Assembly (NCBI RefSeq): GCF_001721295.1
Contig: NZ_MDDS01000015.1
Location: 1-64,000 of the forward strand
Direction: 5' to 3'
DNA length: 64,000 nucleotides
DNA from: Sphingomonas turrisvirgatae
GTDB lineage: Bacteria; Pseudomonadota; Alphaproteobacteria; Sphingomonadales; Sphingomonadaceae
The number at the start of each line of letters is the position of its first letter. Position 1 is the first letter of the stretch. Both the position numbers and the translations under genes were made by a program. Below are positions 26,549 to 34,406 of this stretch, in pieces. The notes beneath the pieces were generated by a model that was not told the DNA's origin, searched no databases, and saw only the letters and a program-made list of their open reading frames with translations.

Positions 26549-27234
26549 CTTACCTTCCTTCCCGGCATGAGTACGGCGTCGTCGTCCAGCGACCGCTCAA
26601 GATCCGCGGCCAGTTCTCCGATCGCCACCAGGCCGAGCACGATGTTGACATGGGCCCGGCCGCCGAGCGCCTCGGCGGCCACGCCCAGGCTCGATGGAAA
26701 GGGGAGGTGGGTGATGATGGTGCGGATCACATGGAGGTTTTCGTGCGCCAGCACCGCTACCGCCGCACGCAGGCGACGTGCATTCGACAGGCGTGGCTGT
26801 CGCCGGATATCGGTGTCGAGCCACAATTCGTGTCGTCCGCCGCGCGCAGCGCACTCGGTTTCGATCGCCGAAAGCCGTCCGCCCAGTGTCGGGTCCGACG
26901 CCAGTCGGGTCGCCAGTTTCACCTGGCGGTAGACGACCTTTCCGTCCTCTGTTTCCAGCCGAATATCCGGCGTGTAGCGCCGCTGCCGACCCGCTTCCGT
27001 CCAGACAAAGGTTTCCGGTTGCACCGTGAAATGCGCCACATCAGGATCGACATCGAGAAGCAGCAGCGCGTCGCGCTCGAGCAGGCTCTCATAGGGCAAT
27101 CCGTGGCCAGTCTTGATCGACTGATACCACCCCGTGCACGATCTTCGCCCCGGCCGTTCTGCCGGATTTCGGGCGAACCGCACCGCCGCATCAGAGCGTA
27201 AACGGGCCGATTTGTCGGTCACGCCGGCATCCAC
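26545..27234 (-). CDS. tnsA: TnsA-like endonuclease
   Basis: 229 residues. The restriction-enzyme-like active site is visible: Glu in YESLLERD, Asp in YTPDIRLE, and Q-V-K in YRQVKLA, corresponding to the E...D...QxK set of Tn7 TnsA. TnsA cuts the 5' strands so that the element moves by cut-and-paste with TnsB. The start is GTG 27234 with AGGAGA four bases upstream; an ATG at 27230 is out of frame. It is the first gene of the operon, 79 bp from the right tip, so the promoter must lie within that short end. Confidence 0.82.
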   Translation of the reverse strand: MDAGVTDKSARLRSDAAVRFARNPAERPGRRSCTGWYQSIKTGHGLPYESLLERDALLLLDVDPDVAHFTVQPETFVWTEAGRQRRYTPDIRLETEDGKVVYRQVKLATRLASDPTLGGRLSAIETECAARGGRHELWLDTDIRRQPRLSNARRLRAAVAVLAHENLHVIRTIITHLPFPSSLGVAAEALGGRAHVNIVLGLVAIGELAADLERSLDDDAVLMPGRKVR

Positions 27235-27313
27235 TACTCTCCTGCGGGAGCGACTCGAATTGCCGGTTGAGTATAACTACTTCCGCAAAGGGCGCTAATC
27301 GGTTCCGCCCAGA

Positions 27314-27318
27314 CGCTG
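27314..27318. repeat. Target-site duplication CGCTG, right copy
   Basis: Identical to 18809-18813 and directly abutting the right transposon tip. Confidence 0.85.
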
Positions 27319-28167
27319 CTCGTGGAGCTGGAGGCCCGCGGCGAGGCTCCTGATCTCGTCCTGTCCGCCGATCCCGGGGCCGAGAAGCCCGAGACCTATG
27401 CCTATCAGGAGATGATGGCGGCGTGGATGGCGGCGCGCGGCATCCCCTATGAGATTGTCCGGTACGTTCCCCGACGCTTCAAACACTGGCCGCCTTACTA
27501 CTCGATCCTGGCCAATGTGCTCACCAACGCAACGCTTCCCAGCATCAGCCTGGGCCGACATAGCTGCTCGCTCAAATGGAAGGTCGCGCCGCAGGATGCC
27601 TACCTTCGCGACTGGGCGCCGGCGCAGACCGCCTGGTCTCGCGGTCAGAAGGTCGTTCGCCTGATCGGCTACGATGCGTCGCCCGCCGACAGTCGTCGCT
27701 ACGCGCACGCCTCCGCCATCGACGACCCCCCGTTCGAGTGCCGCTATCCGCTGCGCGAATGGGGCTGGACCCGCGATCGCTGCGTGGCGCGCATCGTCTC
27801 GGCCGGCCTGCCGGTGCCTCCCAAATCAAGCTGCTTCTTTTGCGGAGCGATCCGGCCTGACGAGGTTCGCGCGCTTCCCTCCTGGTGCCTGCGCCTGATT
27901 GTCCTGATCGAGGCCCGAGCCGAGCCCCGGCTCCGGTCCGTCGAAGGCCTGTGGCGCCGCTCGACCAAGACCAAGCCGGGCAAGATTACCGACTTTATCC
28001 GGGCGGAGCGGCTCCTTCCCGAGGCCGAGATCGCGGCGATCCGCCGCGACGCCCCGACCAACCTGATCCGTTTCCAGGACGCGGCCAGCCTCGTGCCGGT
28101 CTCAGAGCGTCCGACGATGGAAGCCTGGATCGCGACCTTCAATGCCGGCCTGATGGAGGCAGAATGA
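27319..28167 (+). pseudogene. Second PP-loop (PAPS reductase/DndC-like) protein, 3' part
   Basis: Encodes residues 40-321 of the protein whose start is at 18697. It includes LSADPGAEKPET (typical after a PP-loop), a Cys in GRHSCSLKWK and a CxxC in SSCFFCGAI. The Cys layout parallels the intact PP-loop protein at 15948. A GTG at 27322 could start a headless product lacking the ATP-binding motif, which is unlikely to work. Its stop overlaps the next start (ATGA), so it belonged to the upstream operon before the transposon arrived. Confidence 0.85.
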
Positions 28168-28508
28168 CAGACCAGCTCTCCCGCATCGCCACGCTCAACG
28201 ATCGCGTCCGGCAAGGTCTCGATCCGGCGGCGCGGATCGTCATCACCGCCGCTTGCGCAGCGGCGCTCGCCGAAGGCTCAGACCCCGACGCGACGCTGCG
28301 CGCCCATGGCGAATTGCTGATGGCGATCGACCGGTGCGCCTTCGCGGCCGACGAGCGCGATGAACGCCGCCGCGGCGAGGTCCTGTTCAGGGGCAGCCCG
28401 AGATGGCCGACTGACCTCACGCCGTGCGCCTCATCGGGCGCACGGATCACCAGGGCTCGCTTCGCTCCCCCCGGCGAAGCGGGCCCTTTTTTCTGTTTCC
28501 GGCTATAG
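28164..28508 (+). CDS. Small hypothetical protein, probably frameshifted at its 3' end
   Basis: 114 residues. The helical first ~75 residues look genuine (ATGA overlap with the preceding gene). The last ~35 codons run through two GC-rich hairpins and the T-run of a terminator at 28453-28492, which is odd for real coding sequence. One base shift near 28385 would instead read Q-G-Q-P-E-M-A-D and stop at 28412-28414, before the hairpins. I infer a single-base deletion or sequence error. Function unknown. Confidence 0.5.
   Translation: MTDQLSRIATLNDRVRQGLDPAARIVITAACAAALAEGSDPDATLRAHGELLMAIDRCAFAADERDERRRGEVLFRGSPRWPTDLTPCASSGARITRARFAPPGEAGPFFCFRL
28453..28492 (+). terminator. Rho-independent terminator
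   Basis: A 13-bp GC-rich stem (GGGCTCGCTTCGC pairing with GCGAAGCGGGCCC, one G-U pair), an 8-base loop and then TTTTTT. It is preceded by another hairpin at 28422-28445 (CCGTGCGCC/GGGCGCACGG). It closes the long plus-strand cassette. Confidence 0.75.
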
Positions 28509-28571
28509 GCCGGACACCGATCTTCGGTAGAATCCGGGAAGCCGCGGACACGCGGTCAGCAAGGAGTGCCG

Positions 28572-29075
28572 ATGGCGGCCGATGATCAACCCGTTTCCTG
28601 GACCGGCCGCTTCACCGACCTCGGGCGGGACGATCAACGAGCGCTTGCAGCGCTTGTGAAAGACGGCGGGGCGATCCCCGACACGATCGAACGTATCCTG
28701 CCGCGGCTCGGCCGAAGCCACCGCGTGGAACTGCTTCGCGAGCCCGGGACCAATCGCATCGTCGGTGCCGGCGTCCTCAAAGACCCGTCCACAAACTATC
28801 GTTGCAAGAAGTTCGCCGAGGCCGGCGTGGCAATCGATGGCTATGAGGATGCCCCGGAACTTGGCTACATCGTCGTGGCAAAGGACATGGAAGGGCAGGG
28901 CCTCGGGGAGCGCCTCGTTCGCGCCGTGGCCGATCCGCTCACCAAAGCCTGCTTCGCCACGACCGACAATCCCAGGATGCACGGGAAGCTGAGCCGGGCG
29001 GGCTTCTCGCGCCAAGGCCAGGACTGGCAAGGCGCCAGAGGGAACCTCTCGCTCTGGACGCGACCTGCCCGATAG
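28572..29075 (+). CDS. GNAT-like acetyltransferase
   Basis: 167 residues. The pattern VELLREPGTNRIVGAGVLKD, then LGYIVVAKDMEGQGLGERLVRAVA, gives the beta4 strand and the Q/R-x-x-G-x-G/A acetyl-CoA loop of GNAT enzymes. The C-terminal FATTDNPRMHGKLSRAGF also fits the fold. The substrate is unknown. AAGGAG lies five bases before ATG 28572, just after the terminator. It has its own promoter region and precedes a toxin-antitoxin pair. Confidence 0.7.
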   Translation: MAADDQPVSWTGRFTDLGRDDQRALAALVKDGGAIPDTIERILPRLGRSHRVELLREPGTNRIVGAGVLKDPSTNYRCKKFAEAGVAIDGYEDAPELGYIVVAKDMEGQGLGERLVRAVADPLTKACFATTDNPRMHGKLSRAGFSRQGQDWQGARGNLSLWTRPAR

Positions 29076-29134
29076 TCAGCCGCCGTCCTTGAATTTATCC
29101 GGAAACTCCGTATATTCCGGGCAGGAGAATCGCC

Positions 29135-29395
29135 ATGCCCCAGACCGCCAGTTCCGTCGAGGTCTCGAAATCCTTCGGCCGCTTCAGCCGCCAGGCCCTC
29201 GAGAGCCCGCTGACCATCACCCATCATGGGCATGAAAGCCTCGTGCTTCTGTCGCATGCCGAATATCAGCGGCTCAAGAGCCGTGATCGTCAGGTCTACA
29301 CGCTCGACAACATCCCGGACGAGATTGCCGAGGGCGTGCGCGCCGCGCGAGCGCCTGCCGAGGCAGCCGCGTTCGATAACGAGGTCGAGTCCTGA
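29135..29395 (+). CDS. Phd/YefM-like antitoxin
   Basis: 86 residues. The N-terminal ASSVEVSKSFGRFSRQALES and ITHHGHESLVLLSHAEYQRLK are typical of Phd/YefM antitoxins, with a DNA-binding N-terminal part and a disordered C-terminus that blocks the toxin. GCAGGAG precedes the start. The putative toxin starts 3 bp after its stop, the normal antitoxin-first order, so the pair should repress its own promoter. Confidence 0.75.
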   Translation: MPQTASSVEVSKSFGRFSRQALESPLTITHHGHESLVLLSHAEYQRLKSRDRQVYTLDNIPDEIAEGVRAARAPAEAAAFDNEVES

Positions 29396-29398
29396 CGC

Positions 29399-29836
29399 GT
29401 GAAAATACCTGAACCGGTTCCAGGCCTCGTCATCCGCTACGCCTATCTCTGGAGCCACGAAGCCAAGGCCGGCCACGAAGAGGGCAGCAAGGACCGCCCC
29501 TGCGCCATCCTCCTGACCGCAACCACCAAGGCCGGCGCAAGAATGGTCACCGTCCTTCCGGTGACGCACACGCCCCCGGCTGACCCTAAACTCGCGGTGG
29601 AGATCCCGGCGGCGACGAAGGCGCGCCTTGGCCTCGACGACGAGCGATCATGGGTGATCCTCACCGAACTCAACCACTTCCAATGGCCCGGCCCCGACCT
29701 GCGTCCAGCGCCCGGCGATCCGGCCGGCGACGTCGCATACGGCGTGCTCCCGGCCAGCCTCTACGAGACCATTCGCACGCGTTGGCTTGCCGCCTACGAC
29801 GCTGGCAAGATCGCCCAGGTTAAGCGGACCTCCTGA
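29399..29836 (+). CDS. PemK/MazF-like toxin
   Basis: 145 residues beginning at GTG. IRYAYLWSHEAKAGHEEGSKDRPCAILL, here split by Ser and Glu residues, carries the R-P-C core of PemK/MazF-type proteins, and VTVLPVTHTPPADP fits the second strand. Such toxins cut mRNA and stabilise plasmids. It directly follows the Phd-like antitoxin. The pairing of a PemK-like toxin with a Phd-like antitoxin is a mixed combination, so the exact family needs comparison. Confidence 0.6.
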   Translation: MKIPEPVPGLVIRYAYLWSHEAKAGHEEGSKDRPCAILLTATTKAGARMVTVLPVTHTPPADPKLAVEIPAATKARLGLDDERSWVILTELNHFQWPGPDLRPAPGDPAGDVAYGVLPASLYETIRTRWLAAYDAGKIAQVKRTS

Positions 29837-30156
29837 CCCATTGCGCCGCCAGACGCGTCCAATGAGATGACGCTGCATTTGCCGGTCAATCGCCGATCGG
29901 CCCCGCATCGACGTGGTGGGTCCCCGTCATCCTTTGGTGCCAGCGCCTTTCCGTCGCCGGTTCCTGACACCTGCGGCGAGACGGCCGCGTCCCACAACCC
30001 CATCCGCTCGCCCGTGTTGCCGCTACGCGGCTGCCCGCGCCAGCTCGCTCCCGGGGTTTCCCTCCGCGCTTCGCGCTCCGGTGTCGGCCGCGCCCGCACG
30101 CCGCTCTTCGGTGTCACCGGCGGAAAGGCCGCCGCAGCATCGGAAGGAGCAGTCCC
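29837..30156. other. 320-bp region without a gene
   Basis: GC-rich sequence between the toxin gene and the ssb remnant. I see no convincing coding frame or repeat. The end carries AAGGAG for the ssb start, so an ssb promoter should be within it. Confidence 0.5.
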
Positions 30157-30303
30157 ATGAACAACGTCAACATCACCGGCCGGGTCGCCAAGGACCCCGA
30201 GACGCGCGGCACCGTCACCACCCTCATCGTCGCGACCGATCGCGTGAAGCTCAGGGACGGCAAGACCTATGTCGACGAGGCCACCGGCTACACCGCCAAG
30301 GAA
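30157..30303 (+). pseudogene. ssb: Single-stranded DNA-binding protein, N-terminal fragment
   Basis: The first ~49 residues (MNNVNITGRVAKDPETRG, then [19 protein letters not shown]) match the OB-fold start of plasmid SSB proteins, with AAGGAG upstream. After TAKE the sequence switches to dnaE2 in another frame, and the residual frame ends at 30399. The rest of the OB fold is missing, so the fragment should not bind DNA. Confidence 0.75.
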
Positions 30304-33172
30304 TCTGAGCAGCCTTGCCGACCTGAAGGCCATTTATGGTCGCAGGGCCTACATGGCGCTGTTTCAGCGTCGCCGTCCCGACGACGCGGTGCGGATTGAC
30401 GCGCTTGCCCGTCAGGCGGGCGGTGCCGGCGTCCGTGCCGTCGTGACCGGCGACGTCCTCTATCACGCGCCTGAGGCTCGCCTCCTGCAGGATGTCGTGA
30501 CTGCGGTTCGCGAGAAGTGCACCGTCGACGAGCTCGGCTACCGGCGGGAGGTGAATGCCGACCGAGCGCTCAAATCACCCGACGAAATGGCCCGGCGCTT
30601 TCGCGCCTACCCCGATGCGCTGCAGGCCAGCGTCGACATCGCGCGCGCTTGCACCTTCAGTCTGGACGAACTCGCTTATCAATACCCGCACGAGCGGGTG
30701 GTCGAGGGTCTCACGGCGCAAGAAGCCCTTGAGCAGATGGCGAACGATGCGGTCGACCGGCTGTTCGATGGTGATGTGCCGCAACCTTACCGCAGCCAGA
30801 TCGACCACGAACTGCGGCTGATCCGTGAACTAGGTTACGCCCCCTACTTCCTGACCGTCCATGCGATCGTGCGTGAAGCGCGACGTCGCGGCATCCTCTG
30901 CCAGGGACGCGGGTCTGCGGCGAACAGCTGCGTGTGCTTCGTGCTGGGCATCACGTCGATCGACCCGATTAAGCACGAGTTACTCTTCGAGCGCTTCGTA
31001 TCGGGCGAGCGCCGCGAACCGCCGGACATTGACGTCGATTTCGAACATGAGCGCCGTGAAGAAATTATTCAGTGGATCTACGAGACCTACGGCCGTGACC
31101 GCTCCGCTCTGACAGCCGTCGTTACCCGCTATCGCGCGCGCGGCGCGGTGCGCGATGTCGGCAAGGCGATGGGCCTGCCCGAAGATCTGACCGCCTCGCT
31201 TGCAGGCTTGGTCTGGGGTTGGTCGGCCGAAGGCGTGGGCGAGAAGCAGGTCGAAGAACTCAATTTGGATCTCGGAGATCGCCGGCTGCGCCTGACGCTC
31301 GATCTCGCGCGCAAGCTGATTGGTACGCCGCGCCATATGTCCCAGCATCCCGGCGGCTTCGTCCTCACGCATGACCGTCTCGACGACCTGGTACCTATCG
31401 AACCGGCCGCGATGGACGACCGGCAGATTATTGAATGGGACAAGGATGACATCGACGCCCTGAAATTCATGAAGGTCGACGTCCTCGGCTTGGGGATGCT
31501 TGGCTGCATGAACCGCGCCTTCAACCTTCTCGAGGAAGCGAAAGGTTGCCAGATCGGCCTTGCGGACCTGCAGGATGATGACCCTGCGGTGTTCGCTATG
31601 ATCCAGAAGGCCGATACGCTTGGGACCTTTCAGATCGAAAGCCGCGCGCAGATGTCAATGCTGCCGCGGATGAAGCCGCAGCGCTTCTACGATCTCGTCA
31701 TACAGGTCGCGATCGTCCGGCCAGGGCCGATTCAGGGGGACATGGTGCATCCCTACCTTCGGCGGCGCGAGGGTTTGGAGAAGCCGGAATATCCCCGGCC
31801 CGAGCTGCGTGCGGTGCTGGAAAAAACGCTGGGGGTTCCGCTCTTTCAGGAACAGGCGATGAAGGTCGCTATCGTCGGCGCAGGCTTCACGGCCGCCGAG
31901 GCGGACGCTTTGCGGCGGGCTATGGCGACCTTCAAATTTACCGGCGGGGTCTCGCATTTCTCGGAGAAGCTGATCGAGGGGATGGTGGCGCGCGATTATC
32001 CGCGCGAATTTGCCGAGCGCACCTTCCGCCAGCTCGAAGGCTTCGGCTCCTACGGCTTTCCGGAGAGCCACGCCGCCTCCTTCGCGAAGATCGCCTATGC
32101 CTCGGCCTGGATGAAGCATCATCACCCTGACGTCTTTTGCGCCAGCCTGATGAACGCCCAGCCGATGGGCTTCTATGCGCCCGCGCAGATCGTTCGCGAC
32201 GCACGCGATCACGGTGTGGAGGTCCGTCCGCCCTGCATCAACGCGAGCCGGTGGGACTGTACGCTGGAGCCCACGAACGGCCGCTATCTCGCGGTGCGGC
32301 TTGGACTGCGCCAGGTCCGCGGTCTTTCGAACGCAGACGGTGCGGCAATAGTCGGCGCGCGCTCGACCGCTCTGTTCGATTCTGTCGAGGACGTGTGGCG
32401 CCGATCACGGGTCCAGCGGGCGGCTATCGAGAAGCTGGCAGACGCCGACGCCTACCACGCGTTCGGCGCCGATCGTCGCCAAGGGCTCTGGAAGGTGAAG
32501 GGCCTCGGCGAGGCACCTTTGCCGCTATTTGCGGCCGCTGACCGCGAAGCGCAGACCGTGAGCGCCGAGGGCCTCGAGCCGGCCGTCACCCTGCGGCCGC
32601 TAACGGATGGTCGCGAGGTGATCGAAGATTACCGCTCGCTCCAATTGTCACTGCGCGCCCATCCTCTCACATTCGTCCGCGACGAACTGGCGCGGCGAGG
32701 CGTGACCCGTTGCGCGGATCTCGCGAGCATCCGAGACGGTCGCCATGTCGAGGTCGCCGGCATCATCCTTGTTCGACAAAAACCTGGTTCGGCAAAGGGC
32801 GTCCTCTTCATCACGATTGAAGATGAGACAGGCATCGCGAATGGCATACTCTGGCCGGACCGGTTCGAGGCGCAGCGCCGAACCGTCATGTCGGCATCGA
32901 TGATCGGCATGAAGGGCAGGGTCCAGAAAGAAGGCGAGGTAATCCACGTCATCTGCGATCGGATCATCGATCACGGGGATCTGCTTCACCGAGTGGGCGA
33001 GCTGTCATTCCCGCACCGGACCGGTCGAGGCGATGGAGCTCGCCATGCCGGCGCCCCCGACCGCGGAGACAAGGGTTGGAAGCCCGAGCCACGCAACTGC
33101 TATTGGCCGCCTCACGCTGACGGCATGGATCCAAAGGAGGTCGTGCGGTTCAAGTCACACGATTTCCGCTGA
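30269..33172 (+). pseudogene. dnaE2: Error-prone DNA polymerase DnaE2 (ImuC), 5'-truncated
   Basis: Homology begins near 30305 with [20 protein letters not shown]; the preceding PHP domain, roughly 130 residues, is missing compared with the usual ~1,080-residue protein. The polymerase core is intact: [10 protein letters not shown] carries two catalytic Asp residues and FMKVDVLGL the third region, and an OB-like segment lies near the C-terminus. DnaE2 makes mutagenic lesion bypass with ImuA and ImuB, neither of which is encoded upstream. ATG 30269 lies in ssb-derived DNA and would give a 967-residue fusion; internal ATG 30352 is another option. Activity is doubtful but not excluded. Confidence 0.75.
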
Positions 33173-33175
33173 GCT

Positions 33176-33394
33176 ATGAGTGCCCTTCCGCGCCACCAGC
33201 GCGTCGTCATCGCCCTTTCCGTCCATATACCAGGCTGCAGCATGGCGCGTGGGCGTTACACGACGGAGATGTTCACCACCGCAGACGACGCCGAGGCTCA
33301 CAGCGTTTTGCTGCTCGAGCAGCTTGCTGGACATGGCGAGCTTGCGGTCCGGATGATCAGCGCCGAGACGCTCGCTCCCGCCGGCACCGCCTAA
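33176..33394 (+). CDS. Small hypothetical protein
   Basis: 72 residues, unrecognised. It starts 3 bp after the dnaE2 stop and probably depends on the same transcript. No signal peptide or clear motif. Codon use looks like its neighbours, but evidence for a real protein is limited to position and frame. Confidence 0.4.
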   Translation: MSALPRHQRVVIALSVHIPGCSMARGRYTTEMFTTADDAEAHSVLLLEQLAGHGELAVRMISAETLAPAGTA

Positions 33395-33426
33395 AAAGCT
33401 AGCGCGACCCGTGCGAGCCAACCGGA

Positions 33427-34287
33427 TCAAACGATGAAGTCGGCGAAGGCGGGTGCGACATGGTCGTTCCAAACCTCATCACCCCGAAGTTTCTCGCCCG
33501 CGCCGTTTATCTGCTCCAGCCCGACATCGCTGATCCGCACGCCAGCGGGGACGTAGCGGAGTACCAGTTCGCCATAGCGGATCTCACTGCTTGGGAAATT
33601 GCGACTGAAATCCTTCAGGTTTGGGACCAGGCGGTGATGGAGTTGGCTGTCTTCTCGTCCTTCATCACGAGCGATCCGGGCGCGAAGCTGAGCGGAAACG
33701 ACGTCGTCGACGGTCGGCTTCACCATCGTCGTATGCTCTACCGCAACAATGGCTGGGGTGTAGCTGTTCATTGGGTCGCCGACAGGATTTTGCAGCCGGA
33801 TCGTTCCGTCGACGATCACGAAAGGCGGCGCAACGACCCATGCGTGGCCCAGTTCGGCACCAGGGAAATCGGAGAGGTCACACATCGACTGTCCGCGCCA
33901 AAGATCTTCGCTGGCTACTTCGGCAATCATCGAGCCTTTCAGCCCGAAACTCCAGACACCGAGCCGATCGAGGATACGCTGCATCATCGACGAGACATGA
34001 ACACAGCTACGCTGCATATCCTCACGTTCGAACAGATCCGCCAGGAATTCGGCGAGCCGGGGGACGATCGCACGGACGCGCTCATCATATTCGGCGGTGC
34101 GCGGGCGGGATTGCACCCACAAGGCGTATTGATCGAGGAAGGTGCCGTCGCGACCTTCCTCCGCCGCAAAGGCCGGCTGATCGAAAAAGCCAAACTGGGT
34201 GGTGTCGATGCCGAGCCCCCGCAGCCGAGCATCAATTTCCGCGTGAACTCCTGCACGCGCGGCTGCTCGCTGCTTCGCCTGCCCCAT
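33427..34287 (-). CDS. Hypothetical protein with possible papain-like (transglutaminase-type) triad
   Basis: 286 residues. The N-terminus (MGQAKQRAAARAGVH) is basic. A Cys-led helix (SCVHVSSMMQRIL), a His in ELGHAWVVAPP and an Asp in FVIVDGTIRLQ occur in the order and local context of transglutaminase-like cysteine proteases. This assignment is my inference; I know no named family. It is divergent from the XRE-ImmA gene (120 bp gap) and convergent with the small gene at 33176. Confidence 0.5.
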   Translation of the reverse strand: MGQAKQRAAARAGVHAEIDARLRGLGIDTTQFGFFDQPAFAAEEGRDGTFLDQYALWVQSRPRTAEYDERVRAIVPRLAEFLADLFEREDMQRSCVHVSSMMQRILDRLGVWSFGLKGSMIAEVASEDLWRGQSMCDLSDFPGAELGHAWVVAPPFVIVDGTIRLQNPVGDPMNSYTPAIVAVEHTTMVKPTVDDVVSAQLRARIARDEGREDSQLHHRLVPNLKDFSRNFPSSEIRYGELVLRYVPAGVRISDVGLEQINGAGEKLRGDEVWNDHVAPAFADFIV

Positions 34288-34406
34288 TCGACATCACTCC
34301 CTATGTTTCAACGGTTTAGCTTCCGCGCCGCGCTTCGGCGATGACAGAGGCCTGCACCATAGGCATATAGCAAGGGAACATCATCAGCGGAGTAGCCCCA
34401 CCAAGC

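Larger units (their letters stand above)
18814..27313. mobile_element. Tn7-like transposon with TOTE-type primase-helicase
   Basis: 8,500 bp. The ends are inverted: the left begins TCTGTGGAGAATCGATTGGC and the right, read inwards, TCTGGGCGGAACCGATTAGC (15 of 20 identical). Both flanks carry CGCTG, and removing the element restores the interrupted reading frame exactly. Five genes lie on the minus strand in the order tnsA, tnsB, tnsC, tniQ and primase-helicase, every junction being a 4-bp overlap. The whole operon reads from right end to left end. There is no separate cargo. Confidence 0.9.

Noticed and set aside
27322..28167. Independent gene starting at GTG 27322
   Set aside because: It lacks the ATP-binding PP-loop and joins perfectly to the fragment before the transposon.
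30269..30304. ATG 30269 as the natural dnaE2 start
   Set aside because: The first dozen codons are ssb-derived DNA read in another frame; dnaE2 similarity starts later.
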